Counted from the stretch's first letter, positions 28,801 through 39,620 are shown. The stretch is DNA of 64,000 nt from [Eubacterium] yurii (GCA_900167215.1 FUZS01000012.1:40079-104078), one strand, 5' to 3'. The notes: generated from the sequence alone by a model not told the origin. Translations and numbers: made by a program.

Positions 28801-29248
28801 TATCTGTCTGTATCATAAGTTACATAAAAAAATTTTTATCTCTTATATAATTGTATAATTAGAATTGCTACTTCTTAATAGTCGAATGAGTATAATTCTA
28901 TATTTAAAATCCCTATGATAATATATGTGAAAAAATTAAATACCTCTTTAAAAATTTTTAGTATAAATTTAAGTTTAAGGTCGGATAATAATTAGAACAA
29001 TTATAATTTTTTTGATTAAATTCATAAAAATTTGGAATTAATACAAAATAGATATTATTTTAAATTTAACTCTAAAATTCAACATAGATTTGATAGTGTA
29101 GTTTATTTATAATAAGATTTATAAGATAAGCTTATATTTATTGAGCTAAGCAGTAGATATAAGGGCATTATGTTATAACAAAATCGAAAGTAAATGAGAT
29201 AATGCTAGTTTATAAAAATTATTAATTTGGGATTTTTAGGGGCATTTT
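28801..29248. other. Intergenic, about 450 bp, no gene seen
   Basis: Very AT-rich. No coding frame, clear repeat or strong promoter could be recognised. Confidence 0.55.
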
Positions 29249-29740
29249 ATGGCAGAAACAGAGGAAAAAATCAAATTATTAAAGAGAATTGCACATCAAT
29301 TTAATAAATTTAATGTTACATGAGCTCTAGGAGCATCTATGATGTTGTACTTAAAAGGGATAGCAAGAGAGTTTCATGATATTGATTTGATGATTTCAAA
29401 TGATGATGTTGAGATTGTCAGGATAATTCTATCTGATATGGGAGAAATTAAGCCTCCAAATCAAAATCCTAATCCAATGTATCAGACAAAATCATTTATG
29501 GAGTTCAGCATAGATACCATTGATGTCGATGTTATGGCAGGATTTTCAATTATAAATGATGCTAAACTTTTTGATTGCTCTCTACAAAAAGAACAAATTG
29601 TTGAAAAAATCCTTCTTGGAACAGAGCTTATTCCTTTACAATCACCATTACTATGGTGTGAATACTATAGACTCATGGGAAGAAAAGAGAAGGTTGATAT
29701 GATTGAGAGTGCTATGAAAAGAGAAAATTCTGGCTATTAA
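29249..29740 (+). pseudogene. Nucleotidyltransferase-like gene broken by in-frame TGA
   Basis: The frame opens at ATG 29249 (MAETEEKIKLLKRIAHQFNKFNVT) and is cut by TGA at 29321-29323, then continues in the same frame as ALGASMMLYLKGIAREFHDIDLMIS to 29740. The EFHDIDLMI segment is the paired-acid metal motif of small nucleotidyltransferases, and the position of the TGA fits a Trp (TGG to TGA). Total length is 163 residues. The downstream ATG at 29339 could give a truncated product lacking the first helix. It is most simply a decayed gene. Confidence 0.75.
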
Positions 29741-29844
29741 AATTCAGTGATTAAAACTAAATTTATAAGTTTTTTGTCGATTTAAAGTCGATTAAAATGC
29801 TATACTTTAAATTGAAGATTCTATACAAAATTTGTAGGGTATTT

Positions 29845-30762
29845 ATGGGTATTATCGATGAAGCAATAAAAAGCCTTGGTTTAGGATATGAAATAGAATA
29901 TTCGGTGGTCAATCTTATGGATGAAAATTTCACCTGTTTACAGGAAGATTTTTTGAAATTTTTGGAAAAAAGAAAAAATGAAGGTAAAATTTCACCTTTA
30001 GAAAGCTCAGATATAGAAAAAAGAGTTTTTCCTCAAAAAACATTAGAAGGTGCAAAGAGTGTCGTAACTTTTCTCTTTCCATATATGACTCCATACCATA
30101 AAGATGGAAATCTTTCCTATTACTGTATGGGATTGGATTATCATATAGGAGTTAAAGACTATTTATCTAAAATAAAAGAATATATAGCTCAATGTCATAA
30201 GGATGCAAGCTTTTACATTCAGTCAGATATAGGAGACTTAGCTGAAAAGTTTTTTGCTTATAACAGCGGTCTGGGTATATTAGGGCTTAATTCCTTGATA
30301 ATAAGTCCTTTGTATGGTTCTTATGTCAACATAGGTGTAATAGTTAGCAATCTGGAAATCGAGTCAAAGACATCTGAGAAAAAAACATGCGATATGTGTA
30401 TGAAATGTCAAAAAGCCTGTCCGGGAAATGCTATAAACGGAGATTTTACCATAGATTCTCAAAACTGCGCCTCGTATATCAGTCAAAAAAAAGGTGAGCT
30501 GTCAAAAGATGAGGTAAATATTTTGAAAAAGTCAGCTAAGATTTTTGGTTGCGATATATGTCAAAAAGTTTGTCATTTTAACAATAATGTAAAAAAAATT
30601 TCTTCAACTTATGATATAATAAACATCATAGAAAAAGAAGATTTGCAAATTTCCAACAAGGAATTCAAATCAAAATATGGTGATAGAGCTTTCAGTTTCA
30701 GGGGTAAAAACGTACTGAGCAGAAACTTAGATTTAATTAATATCGGAGAAGAAATTGAATAA
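29845..30762 (+). CDS. queG: Epoxyqueuosine reductase-like iron-sulfur protein (QueG family)
   Basis: The start at 29845 gives MGIIDEAIKSLGLG; a longer version from 29797 is less likely. The 305-residue protein has a DUF1730-like N-terminal half and two 4Fe-4S ligand sets: Cys182, 185, 188, 192 (CDMCMKCQKACPGNAI) and Cys208, 236, 239, 243 (GCDICQKVCHFN). QueG makes queuosine from epoxyqueuosine in tRNA using cobalamin. The C-terminal HEAT repeats of long forms are absent. The stop overlaps the TTG start of nth. Confidence 0.85.
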   Translation: MGIIDEAIKSLGLGYEIEYSVVNLMDENFTCLQEDFLKFLEKRKNEGKISPLESSDIEKRVFPQKTLEGAKSVVTFLFPYMTPYHKDGNLSYYCMGLDYHIGVKDYLSKIKEYIAQCHKDASFYIQSDIGDLAEKFFAYNSGLGILGLNSLIISPLYGSYVNIGVIVSNLEIESKTSEKKTCDMCMKCQKACPGNAINGDFTIDSQNCASYISQKKGELSKDEVNILKKSAKIFGCDICQKVCHFNNNVKKISSTYDIINIIEKEDLQISNKEFKSKYGDRAFSFRGKNVLSRNLDLINIGEEIE

Positions 30763-31381
30763 GTACAAAATAATAATAGACACACTTAAAACAATGTACC
30801 CGGATGCAAGATGTGAGCTCAACCACGATTCGCCTTATGAATTGCTGATAGCTACGATTTTGTCAGCTCAGTCTACGGATAAAAGAGTAAACATTGTTAC
30901 AAAAGACTTGTTCAAAGTTGCAAATACAGCTGAGGATATGTTGGCTTTGGGTGAAGAAAAACTGAAAGAATATATAAGAAGTATAGGGTTTTATAATGCA
31001 AAGTCTAAAAATATAATACTTGCGTCAAAGGATATAATAGATAAATTTGACGGAGAAGTGCCAAGAGATATGAAAAATCTGACATCTTTGGCTGGAGTCG
31101 GAAGAAAGACTGCAAATGTTGTAATGAGCAACTGTTTTGATGTTCCTGCTATTGCAGTGGATACCCATGTGTTTAGACTTGCACATAGATTGGGTTTTTC
31201 AGATAAAAAAGATGTATTGCAGGTTGAGTACGATTTGCAAAAAAAAATAGCCAAGAAAGATTGGACTTATGCACATCATTTGCTGATATTTCATGGAAGG
31301 TACAGATGCAAAGCGCAAAATCCTACTTGTACAGATTGTCAGCTAAGTGATTATTGTAATTATTATAAGAAAAAGAGTTAA
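30755..31381 (+). CDS. nth: Endonuclease III
   Basis: The 208-residue DNA glycosylase/AP lyase removes oxidised pyrimidines. The helix-hairpin-helix is LAGVGRKTANVV with catalytic Lys118, the second catalytic residue is Asp136 (VDTHVFRLAHRLG), and the C-terminal 4Fe-4S cluster is Cys185-x6-Cys192-x2-Cys195-x5-Cys201. It uses a TTG start inside the queG stop region, with GGAGAAG before it, implying translational coupling. The VanW-family gene follows 19 bp after the stop. Confidence 0.96.
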   Translation: MNKYKIIIDTLKTMYPDARCELNHDSPYELLIATILSAQSTDKRVNIVTKDLFKVANTAEDMLALGEEKLKEYIRSIGFYNAKSKNIILASKDIIDKFDGEVPRDMKNLTSLAGVGRKTANVVMSNCFDVPAIAVDTHVFRLAHRLGFSDKKDVLQVEYDLQKKIAKKDWTYAHHLLIFHGRYRCKAQNPTCTDCQLSDYCNYYKKKS

Positions 31382-31400
31382 TAGAGATAAGAGGGATATA

Positions 31401-32822
31401 ATGAAAAGCAAGGCTGTAAAAGTTGCCGTAATAGGCATATCAATATTATTAATTCTTCTAATTGCGGGAATTGTTTATGTAAAAACACTGATGAACACCA
31501 ATACTATTTATGACAATATATTTATAAATGGTGTAAATGTTTCAAAGATGACTGTTGAACAGGCGGAAGCAGCTCTAAAGGACAAGTTTAAATATGGTGA
31601 ATTGGTGTTAAAAAAAGAAGATGTTGAGCTTACTCAAGACTTATCGCAAGTAGGTTTTTCCTATGATATAAGCGGAAGTGTCAAAAAGGCATATGGAATA
31701 GGTAGAAATGGAAGTTTCTTTGGAGATATATTCCAAGTTATAGGCTTAAAGACGGGAAAGAAAGAAAACATAGAAATAGAAACGGTAGAAAGCTATGATA
31801 AGCTTGATAAGTTCTATGAACAGGTATCTAAAAAAGTCAACAGACCAGCTAAAAATGCTACTATATCTATAGATGGTCAAGGTATTGTTGTTACAGACAG
31901 TGAAACAGGTTTTGCACTTGACCTTGAAAAATTAAAAGCTGATGTGCAAACTGCAATAAAACAAAGTGATGATAAATCTTTGATAGAAGTTACAATTCCT
32001 GTATCTTCAACCCAACCAAAGATAAAAACTGAAGAACTTAAACAGATAAACGGGTTGATAGCTTCATACAGCTCAGAATATATTCAAAGTAATGTTGAAC
32101 GTTCATATAATGTAGCCTTAGCTGCAAGCAAAGTCAACAATCAGTTGATTATGCCGGGAGAAGAAGTAAGTTTTATGAATACTCTTGGAAATGTAAGTCA
32201 GCAAAATGGATTTAAGATTTCCAAGATAATAGTAAATAATGAGTTTCAAGACGGTGTAGGCGGTGGTGTCTGTCAAGTCAGCTCTACCTTATATAATGCT
32301 CTTTTGATGGGTGGAGTAGGTATAACTTCAAGAACAAATCATACTTTTCCAATTATATATATACCTACAGGAAGAGATGCTACTGTTGCAAATGACGGAC
32401 CGGACTTGAAATACAAAAATAATTATGACTTTCCTATATTTATAAAAAACTATGCTTACAATGGACACATGGTGTCCGAGGTTTATGGAAATGTTGAAAA
32501 AGCAAAAAAATACGAAATTTACTCAGAAATAACTTCAAGCACTCCTCCAAACGTAATATATACAAATGACAATACTATAGAAAAAGGCAAGGAAGTAGTT
32601 GAAGACAAAGGGCATATAGGATATACTGCAGTAACATATAGGATAATAAACGGACAAAAGTTAGTAGTATCAAGAGATACTTACGCTATGACTCCAAAAA
32701 AGGTTAAAGTTGGTACAAAAGAAGTAACAGATGATAAGAAGACTGAAGATCCAAATGCAGTTAAAGCAAATCAAGAAGTAAATCCTTCTAATGGAACAGC
32801 TGATCAAAACGTAGTTTTCTAA
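31401..32822 (+). CDS. VanW-family membrane-anchored protein
   Basis: The ATG at 31401 follows AGAGGG and gives 473 residues. An N-terminal anchor helix (about 8-28) is followed by a putative peptidoglycan-binding YoaR-like region, then the VanW domain (VERSYNVALAASKVNNQLIMPGEEVSFMNTLG... GVGGGVCQVSSTLYNALL), and a G5-like domain (KYEIYSEITSSTPPNVIYTNDNTIEKGKEVVEDKG). The exposed protein probably acts at the cell wall. VanW proteins are not proven resistance factors. The Thr/Asn-rich tail is low complexity. Confidence 0.88.
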   Translation: MKSKAVKVAVIGISILLILLIAGIVYVKTLMNTNTIYDNIFINGVNVSKMTVEQAEAALKDKFKYGELVLKKEDVELTQDLSQVGFSYDISGSVKKAYGIGRNGSFFGDIFQVIGLKTGKKENIEIETVESYDKLDKFYEQVSKKVNRPAKNATISIDGQGIVVTDSETGFALDLEKLKADVQTAIKQSDDKSLIEVTIPVSSTQPKIKTEELKQINGLIASYSSEYIQSNVERSYNVALAASKVNNQLIMPGEEVSFMNTLGNVSQQNGFKISKIIVNNEFQDGVGGGVCQVSSTLYNALLMGGVGITSRTNHTFPIIYIPTGRDATVANDGPDLKYKNNYDFPIFIKNYAYNGHMVSEVYGNVEKAKKYEIYSEITSSTPPNVIYTNDNTIEKGKEVVEDKGHIGYTAVTYRIINGQKLVVSRDTYAMTPKKVKVGTKEVTDDKKTEDPNAVKANQEVNPSNGTADQNVVF

Positions 32823-32833
32823 TCAAGACTTAA

Positions 32834-32960
32834 TACCCTAAAATCTAATAAAAAAATGGATAAAATACATTTACTGTATTTATAATAAAGTCAAAAGTCA
32901 TATACAATTTTTAAAAAGTTGCTTATGAAGATTATCCATAAGATTAAATAGATAATAGTA
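32834..32960 (+). repeat. MITE family A copy (about 127 bp)
   Basis: Begins TACCCTAAAATCTAATAAAA and ends with ATTATCCATAAGATTAAATAG plus ATAATAGTA. It lies 12 bp after the VanW gene stop, in the 417-bp gap before thiE. Confidence 0.75.
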
Positions 32961-33020
32961 TAAAACAAAAAATTAAATCAAGATTGAAGTTAAACTTCAA
33001 AAATAAGATATATAAAAAAT

Positions 33021-33056
33021 ATAAGAAATATCATTGTGATATTTCTTATATTTTTT
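33021..33056 (+). terminator. Intrinsic terminator
   Basis: ATAAGAAATATCA (33021-33033) pairs with TGATATTTCTTAT (33037-33049) around TTG, followed by ATTTTTT. It ends transcription from the queG-nth-VanW operon beyond the MITE. The rest of the gap to 33239 holds no gene and no TPP riboswitch. Confidence 0.85.
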
Positions 33057-33239
33057 AAGTTTTTTAAAGTGCATTATACTTATTCTTAAATTATATTCTA
33101 ATTTATAATATACATATAGAGGAATATTGATTTAATTAAATCATATATTATTTAAGACTTAAGAATATTAGTATTTTACATACAAACTACTTAATGTAAA
33201 TATGAAATTTATAATAATTTTAAAAATGGTGGTGCAAAT

Positions 33240-34538
33240 ATGAAAGAACTAAAAAACTATGATTATTCTATATACTATGTAACTGATGAGGAGCTTCTTC
33301 ATCCAAGTTATGACCTGTATAAATCTGTCGAAGATGCGATAATAGGTGGTGCGACAATAATACAGCTTAGAGAAAAAAATACTACTACGAGAGAATTTAT
33401 TGAAAAAGCTCTAAAGATAAAAGATATATGCGCTAAATATGAAGTACCTCTCATAATAAATGACAGGGTGGATATAGCATTGGCAATAGATGCAGACGGA
33501 GTACATCTTGGACAGGATGATATGGACTTGAAATCAGCAAGGAAGATATTTGGCCAAGATAAGATAATAGGTATATCAGCGTCTAATTTACAAGAGGCAA
33601 AAATAGCAGAACAAGGCGGAGCTGACTATATAGGAGTAGGTGCCATGTACTCTACAAATACCAAGACTGATGCAGATTTTACTACAATGGATGAGCTGAA
33701 AAAAATAAGGCAAGAAGTAAAAATTCCAATAGTTGTAATTGGAGGTATTAATCAAAAGACAATTCCTGACTTTAAAGATACAGATATTGACGGCTTGGCT
33801 ATAGTATCTGCGATAGCAACATCTGATAATCAAATAGAAACTACAAAAATGTTGAAAAATCTCTTTTATAGTAACAATGAAGTAAAAGCCGTAATATTAG
33901 ATATAGACCTTACCATGCTTGAAACTGAAGAACTATGGGACAGGGTGCTTGATAAGATTATGGGAAAATATGGATTTAGCTGTAATGAAGCTGATAAGAA
34001 ATTTATCTGGGACAACAGCTTTGAAGTTGTAGCAAAATACCTAAGTGAAAAATTCAAATTGAAAATAACTGAAGATGATTTACTAAAACTTATTCATGAT
34101 TTTTCCATAGAAGAATATGCAAACTCTGAAATAAAATTTAAAAAAGGCTTGGAAAAATTCTTGACGTTGATGAATGAGAAAAATATCAGATTGGCTGTAT
34201 GCACATCCCTAAGTAAAAAGCAATATGAAACCGTGCTTAAAAATACAGCTCTTATAGACAAATTTGAGCTTATATTATCAGCAACAGAGACAGGTATTGA
34301 CAAGGGTGACTGTAGGATATATGAGACTGTTTCATCAAAGCTTGGTATACATCCAAGAAATATCTTAGACTTTGATGATGAGTTAAGAGCTGTAAGAGCG
34401 GCAAAAAGAGCAGGTATGAGAACAGCCATTATGAAAAATACTAAGAATATTACAAAAGATAAATATTTTCTATCAATGATAGACTATCCTGTTTATGACT
34501 TTGATGACTTTATGAAAATAGATATAAGATGGAATTAA
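33240..34538 (+). CDS. thiE: Thiamine-phosphate synthase fused to a HAD phosphatase
   Basis: Residues 1-205 are ThiE: QLREKN (42-47), NDRVDIALAIDADGVHLGQDD, GISASN, GVGAMYSTNTKTDA and IVVIGGIN, the site that joins the pyrimidine and thiazole halves to give thiamine phosphate. Residues 215-432 are a HAD phosphatase with the DxDxT motif Asp221/Asp223/Thr225 (ILDIDLTM), VCTSLSKKQYE (motif II) and LDFDDELRAVRAAKRAG (motif IV). The fusion suggests immediate dephosphorylation of thiamine phosphate or of a precursor (inference). GGTGGTG site, no other thi gene near, and no THI-box. Confidence 0.9.
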   Translation: MKELKNYDYSIYYVTDEELLHPSYDLYKSVEDAIIGGATIIQLREKNTTTREFIEKALKIKDICAKYEVPLIINDRVDIALAIDADGVHLGQDDMDLKSARKIFGQDKIIGISASNLQEAKIAEQGGADYIGVGAMYSTNTKTDADFTTMDELKKIRQEVKIPIVVIGGINQKTIPDFKDTDIDGLAIVSAIATSDNQIETTKMLKNLFYSNNEVKAVILDIDLTMLETEELWDRVLDKIMGKYGFSCNEADKKFIWDNSFEVVAKYLSEKFKLKITEDDLLKLIHDFSIEEYANSEIKFKKGLEKFLTLMNEKNIRLAVCTSLSKKQYETVLKNTALIDKFELILSATETGIDKGDCRIYETVSSKLGIHPRNILDFDDELRAVRAAKRAGMRTAIMKNTKNITKDKYFLSMIDYPVYDFDDFMKIDIRWN

Positions 34539-35025
34539 TACTAAAAAACTTTTAACATACTATGTAAATATTTTAATTATGCAGTTTATACAATTTAAAA
34601 GAAATTGCAATATCAAATTTTTCAAATAACTGTTTAAGTAGAGATTAGTATAAAAAACTTAATTTCGCTTTAGATTAAAAAGTGGAATTAAGTTTTTTGT
34701 TTTAATGTTCAAAAAATAAAAATACACTGCAACTTGACAAAATAATGTTGATTTGATATGATAAAGTTGTAATAAGCGTAGTTTTGCAAAAATGGTATGA
34801 CGCCTATATGATTAGAATGGTAATTGTATAGGAGTATTTTTGAATTTTTTTGCAAACGTTAGATATAATATAGTAAATCATATAAATAATATCTTATAAA
34901 TGAGTAAAAGTTTTTAAAATTACAGTGTAACATTATTTAGTAAGATAATTTTATTTAAAAGTAGTTTGTTATATTATATCACTGTATAGTATTTTTTTAA
35001 AATAGCTGTTAAAGGAGGCTTTACT
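34539..35025. other. Intergenic 487 bp with one terminator
   Basis: After the terminator at 34652-34698 the remaining 330 bp are AT-rich leader of the next gene, which has an AAAGGAGG site. No gene or known riboswitch was recognised. Confidence 0.55.
34652..34698 (+). terminator. Intrinsic terminator after thiE
   Basis: AAAAAACTTAATTTC (34652-34666) and GGAATTAAGTTTTTT (34684-34698) form a 15-bp stem with one wobble pair and a T-rich 3' side. It is symmetrical enough to work both ways. Confidence 0.85.
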
Positions 35026-35649
35026 ATGATTGGAAAGAAAAAACTTATAGCTTTGGGATTATTTTCTTTACTTGCGGCATCTTCCATTATTTCCTTAGCA
35101 AGTACCGAAAATGAAAATGATACAAATAATAATCTGCAAAGCAATGTGACTGCCGGAGTACAAAAAAATGCAGAAAAGGAAGAGAAAGTAGTAAACAAAA
35201 ATGCTAAAAAGGAAGAAAGTAAATCATCAAATGAAGAAAAAATCAGCAATGACAGCATTAGTAGTGATAATAAAGATGTAGTAAAAAATGAAAATCAAGA
35301 TAAGCAATCAGGTCAAGCTAATACCACAACGGATAAAATGCTAAATATTGATGAATATAAAGATTTTATCATAGAAAATAACAAACTTATAAAGTATGTT
35401 GGAAAAGAAAAATATGTACTTGTACCGAATTTTGTGGAAATAATAGGAGAAGCTGCATTTAAAGATAATGCTTATGTAGAACAACTCATCTTACCTGACT
35501 CTGTAAAGTATGCTGAGTCTCAAGCCTTTGCCTATATGCAAAATCTGAAACTTATAGAAAAGAGTTCTCAGTTTTGGACAGATAAGGAAGATATCTATGA
35601 TGGCTCTAACAATTTACAAGACTTTATCGTAAGGTCGGATGGTAGATAG
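35026..35649 (+). CDS. Secreted BspA-type leucine-rich-repeat protein
   Basis: The 207-residue protein has a signal peptide (about 1-26, ending SLA), a long low-complexity Lys/Glu/Asn/Ser linker (27-105), and a C-terminal part with LRR_5/BspA-like repeats (YVLVPNFVEIIGEAAFKDN, VEQLILPDSVKYAESQAFAYM). Such proteins are surface or secreted binding proteins. It lies 60 bp before the large VWA protein gene, behind AAAGGAGG, and may be co-expressed with it. Function unknown. Confidence 0.78.
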   Translation: MIGKKKLIALGLFSLLAASSIISLASTENENDTNNNLQSNVTAGVQKNAEKEEKVVNKNAKKEESKSSNEEKISNDSISSDNKDVVKNENQDKQSGQANTTTDKMLNIDEYKDFIIENNKLIKYVGKEKYVLVPNFVEIIGEAAFKDNAYVEQLILPDSVKYAESQAFAYMQNLKLIEKSSQFWTDKEDIYDGSNNLQDFIVRSDGR

Positions 35650-35709
35650 CTTGTTTATATATGAAAACATATTTAAATTAGAGTATTGTATTTATAGAAG
35701 GAGTGCGTT

Positions 35710-38700
35710 ATGTCTTTAAAAATTAGAAACTTAATAGCATTGTTGTGCAGTATTATACTGATATTTACGAATACCGCATCTGCAGTTCAAAACAATAATT
35801 CAAAATCTGATAATCAAAAAGATAAGATACTCAAAATGTACAGAAATATACATTGGCATATAAAAGATATAAATTCATGGTATTTCTATGATGACAGCGG
35901 AAAGATGAAAACAGGCTGGCTAAAATACCAATCAAAAAAGTACTACTTTAATACTAAATCAGATGGTAAAGAAGGTCTGATGAGATTAGGCTGGTATAAG
36001 GATAAAAAGGGTGATACTTACTTCTTTAATACAATGTATGGAATAGGCTTTGGTAGTGCTCTTACTTCTTGGAATTGGATAGACGGATATAGATACTATT
36101 TTGATAAAGAGGGCAGACTATCTATAAATACTACTACTCCTGACGGAAAGAAGGTCAATGCCAAGGGACAGATGATGGATGGAAAAACTGCAAGTTATGT
36201 AAGAGGTAAAGGTATACCTAATAAAGCTCTTAATCTAAATTTTATGAAAAATATGTCTAATCAAATTAAAATGGATGCTCCAAAAGATAATAAATTAAAC
36301 ACGCAATATCTCAAATACGGTGGCTGGGGAGCTTCTTCAATAGATAGTAATAAGGGTGATAACAAAGCCAAGGAATCTGATAAAAATAAAGATAAGGATA
36401 AGACTGATGATAAGTCAAAGTCTAAGCGTTACTATACAGTGACATTTGACTTTAATGATAATGTTACTGTACCTAAGACTGTTAAAGTAAAAGCAGGAGA
36501 ACATGTAAAGCCTGTTCAGATGCCGGAACTTGTAGGGTCAATGTTTTTCGTAGGATGGGACGTAGAAAAAAATCCTAAAGATCATAGAAAGCTGTTTAAT
36601 TTTTATGCAACACCTATAAATAAGGATATGACCTTTTATCCTATATGGGCTGATTTTTCACTCGATACTGATGGAGACGGCTTAAAAGATTGGGAAGAGG
36701 AACATACAGGCAGAGATACTGACCCCCAAAATCCTGATACTGACGGAGACGGATTAAATGATAAGGAAGAACGTATTTGTGGCTCGAATCCTAATAATCC
36801 GCATACATTTAAAAATGATGTCTTAGATTCTGATATAGATATTGATGAAGACGGGTTGACAGCTAAAGAGGAGATGGAGTTTGATTCAGAACCATTTTTT
36901 AAAGACTGGGACAGGGACTATCTTGACGACTTTCAAGAGAGAAAATATGGGACAGATCCTAATAATCCTGATACAGATGAAGACGGTCTGCTTGACGGAC
37001 TTGAAATAAAGTACGGCTTTGACCCGAAAAATCCTGACACTGATAAAGACGGTATACCGGACGGCGACGAAATAATCACTGTAAATATGTCATATGACAA
37101 GGATGACGGGATGACAAAACCCTCAGCAATAGTAAAGCTGAAAGCAAAAAATGCTGAGAAACTCTCAATAGTAAGAGACAATCCAAAGACAAGTATATGG
37201 ATGAATGAAGATGTACCCGGATTTTTGGATGCTATGTATGATTTTACTGCAAGCGGGGATATAGAAGAGGCGATTTTGACTTTTAAGTTTGATGAAAAAT
37301 ATAAAAAGACTGATAACTTTGATCCGGCTATTTATTATATAGATACCCAAAATCAAGAGATGGTATTACTTGAAAATCAAGTTATAGATTGGGATAAACA
37401 TACAGTTACAGTGAAGGTAAATCACTTTTCCAATTATTCTTTAGTAGAAAAGAATATGCAAGCAAAAGCATGGAATATCCAAATATATCCTTCAGTAAAT
37501 AAGGGAAATAATGCAAGAATAGATGTGGCATTTGTTATAGACGAATCATACAGTATGGATGAAAATGATCCGCAAAAAAAAAGAGTGGCGGTTACAAAGA
37601 ACTTTATCGATACCCTAAGAAATGGAGATAAGGTGGCAGTAATAGGCTTTTGTGATTATGCTGAGACATATCAGAGGCTGACAGATGACAGAGTCAAGGC
37701 GAAGAACTGCCTGAATTCTATCAGTAATTTAAAAAGCGGGACCAGCCTAAGTGCAGGTCTTGAGAAGGCTTTTTTGGAATTCCCGGTTGCAGGACCTGCT
37801 TCCGGGAAAAAAGAAGAGGCAATGAAGATAATAGTACTTCTTACTGATGGACAGGGCTCATATAATAAAATATATGAGCAGATGGCAATAGAAAGAGGGA
37901 TAAAGATTTATACTGTAGGTCTTGGCAAATCATATGATGAGGCTCTACTTAGGAAAATTGCATCAAATACATCAGGTAGACACTACAAAGCAGACAATGC
38001 AGATGAGCTTATACAAGAGTTTAAGAAACTTACCTCAGAAACTATAGATATAGTCAAGGATACTGATAATGACGGACTTAGTGATTACCACGAAGAGCGT
38101 ATAAGACTTTTTAACGGTCAAAAAATTATGCTTAATAAAAATAATCCGGATACAGATTTTGATAAATTGAAGGATGGAGAGGAAATAGTTCAAAGAACAG
38201 ATAAATATGGAAGAGTATTCTTTAAAATGCGTTCTCATCCTAATAAAAAAGACAGTGATGATGATAATGTTAGTGATGATATGGATAATGACCCGCTTAA
38301 TCCTAATAAGGCATTTGATATTGATTACCTTGGAAGCGAAAAACATATAAAATATCTATACGAAAGATCGAGTAATTACATTAAGAAAGATCTTACACAA
38401 GCTGAAAAAGATGGAGAAAGAGGGATTGCATCTTATGAAATAAAGTTATTAATGGATGACTATTATTCATTCTTAGAACAAAGAGGTATTAAAAATCCGC
38501 TTAAGAGAAATAGACAAGATTATTGGAAAGATGAATGGGATAAATACTGGGACAGCTATTGCAATTTATTTAATGAAAGGATAGCATTGACAGGAGTGTC
38601 TAATAGTAAGGTACACTATTTTAGAAATAATCTAAATAGAGCACCGAAAACCTTAGGTCAATTAAATTCCAATCCACAAAATTGGGTATTAATAGGTGTG

Positions 38701-39102
38701 GATGATTCTATTTATCATATGTTTCCTACATTATTTTCAGGTGAAGGTATATATAATCTTAAGTTTATATCTGTAGACGGTAAACATGAGGGGGTATATA
38801 TAAATATATTTGGGGAAAAGAATAAAAATAATGGATTGGCTTGTACCGAAATAACAGATCCTAAAAATATGGGGACATATAACTTCGAAGGTATGTATTA
38901 TAAATATGGTAGATACTCAATTCCTGGACTTAAACATGGACTATTAGATGTGATGCCGTACTTCGATTATGGAAATATCTCAAAAAATGATAATTATTCT
39001 GGTAAACGTGATGCTAATGGAAATAATAATGCGTATAATAATAATATTGATGCAATAAAAGCAAGAGAGCAATTTGTTAAGCAATTTAGAGGAGTAAAAT
39101 AA
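35710..39102 (+). CDS. Large secreted VWA/calcium-repeat protein with toxin-like C-terminus
   Basis: The 1130-residue protein has, in order: signal peptide (1-25), choline/glucan-binding-like wall repeats (about 55-155, [16 protein letters not shown]), Asn-Lys-Asp linker, InlB-type B repeat (241-314), thrombospondin-3-like calcium repeats [12 protein letters not shown] (318-455), a beta domain (456-580), and a VWA domain (603-780) with intact MIDAS D611-E-S613-Y-S615, Thr678, Asp713. Another calcium repeat (784-795) precedes a C-terminal module (about 870-1130) with the pattern H...[10 protein letters not shown], like polymorphic toxin tips (recalled, unsearched). Its stop overlaps the next gene's ATG. 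Confidence 0.85.
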   Translation: MSLKIRNLIALLCSIILIFTNTASAVQNNNSKSDNQKDKILKMYRNIHWHIKDINSWYFYDDSGKMKTGWLKYQSKKYYFNTKSDGKEGLMRLGWYKDKKGDTYFFNTMYGIGFGSALTSWNWIDGYRYYFDKEGRLSINTTTPDGKKVNAKGQMMDGKTASYVRGKGIPNKALNLNFMKNMSNQIKMDAPKDNKLNTQYLKYGGWGASSIDSNKGDNKAKESDKNKDKDKTDDKSKSKRYYTVTFDFNDNVTVPKTVKVKAGEHVKPVQMPELVGSMFFVGWDVEKNPKDHRKLFNFYATPINKDMTFYPIWADFSLDTDGDGLKDWEEEHTGRDTDPQNPDTDGDGLNDKEERICGSNPNNPHTFKNDVLDSDIDIDEDGLTAKEEMEFDSEPFFKDWDRDYLDDFQERKYGTDPNNPDTDEDGLLDGLEIKYGFDPKNPDTDKDGIPDGDEIITVNMSYDKDDGMTKPSAIVKLKAKNAEKLSIVRDNPKTSIWMNEDVPGFLDAMYDFTASGDIEEAILTFKFDEKYKKTDNFDPAIYYIDTQNQEMVLLENQVIDWDKHTVTVKVNHFSNYSLVEKNMQAKAWNIQIYPSVNKGNNARIDVAFVIDESYSMDENDPQKKRVAVTKNFIDTLRNGDKVAVIGFCDYAETYQRLTDDRVKAKNCLNSISNLKSGTSLSAGLEKAFLEFPVAGPASGKKEEAMKIIVLLTDGQGSYNKIYEQMAIERGIKIYTVGLGKSYDEALLRKIASNTSGRHYKADNADELIQEFKKLTSETIDIVKDTDNDGLSDYHEERIRLFNGQKIMLNKNNPDTDFDKLKDGEEIVQRTDKYGRVFFKMRSHPNKKDSDDDNVSDDMDNDPLNPNKAFDIDYLGSEKHIKYLYERSSNYIKKDLTQAEKDGERGIASYEIKLLMDDYYSFLEQRGIKNPLKRNRQDYWKDEWDKYWDSYCNLFNERIALTGVSNSKVHYFRNNLNRAPKTLGQLNSNPQNWVLIGVDDSIYHMFPTLFSGEGIYNLKFISVDGKHEGVYINIFGEKNKNNGLACTEITDPKNMGTYNFEGMYYKYGRYSIPGLKHGLLDVMPYFDYGNISKNDNYSGKRDANGNNNAYNNNIDAIKAREQFVKQFRGVK

Positions 39103-39488
39103 TGAATAAGAAAAAGTGTTTTATAGTAACTGTAGATATTATTACACTTATAGTTATAATACTTCATATTCAATCTTATATATTATTTATAATAGAAGAT
39201 TTTCATTATTTGAAGAATTATTCTATAGCAAGCATTATTTTATCTCATAAGTCTTATGGATTACTTGGAAATGCTAATAGTGAATTAGAAAAGTTTAGAC
39301 TGATGAATATGCTTTTTATAATAGCAATATGTAATATTCCTGTTGCAAGGCATAAGATTAAGGCTATAAAATCAAATGAGGTGTTAATTACAAGTTGGTA
39401 TAAATACACCTATATAGTAAATATAATATGTATAGTATATCAATTTATTGAATATCATATTTATATATATACGATTTTGGGTCAGTAA
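39102..39488 (+). CDS. Four-helix membrane protein, candidate immunity protein 1
   Basis: The 128-residue protein overlaps the VWA gene by one base (TAATG), so it is translationally coupled. It has three to four hydrophobic helices (about 5-30, 38-50, 66-80, 102-125) and no known domain. It is a clear paralog of the protein at 39733: both begin M(N/K)KK-x-FIV-xx-DI-x-T and share H-x-x-S, a KYT(Y/I)IVNI/IINI segment and an aromatic tail. Its position behind a toxin-like C-terminus suggests immunity (inference). Confidence 0.7.
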   Translation: MNKKKCFIVTVDIITLIVIILHIQSYILFIIEDFHYLKNYSIASIILSHKSYGLLGNANSELEKFRLMNMLFIIAICNIPVARHKIKAIKSNEVLITSWYKYTYIVNIICIVYQFIEYHIYIYTILGQ

Positions 39489-39569
39489 GCCAATATAAGA
39501 CTTTATATAAATAATAGTTGTAAATATAAAATTGTGAAAGTATAAATACAAGTATTAAAATAAGCAAGA

Positions 39570-39620
39570 GTAACTATATAAGTATATTTTTAAATATATT
39601 GGATGTATTTATATAGTTAC
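39570..39620 (+). terminator. Long hairpin between the two membrane-protein genes
   Basis: GTAACTATATAA (39570-39581) pairs exactly with TTATATAGTTAC (39609-39620), followed by TTGTTT. It may separate the second membrane-protein gene from the first transcript. Confidence 0.6.

Noticed and set aside
29321..29345. Selenocysteine codon with SECIS in the nucleotidyltransferase gene
   Set aside because: A small GCTC/GAGC hairpin follows the TGA, but it is too short and too close for a bacterial SECIS, and the position fits Trp, not Cys.
33061..33239. TPP riboswitch upstream of the thiE fusion
   Set aside because: No CTGAGA/ACC-type THI-box core is present; the leader is AT-rich with no matching paired regions.
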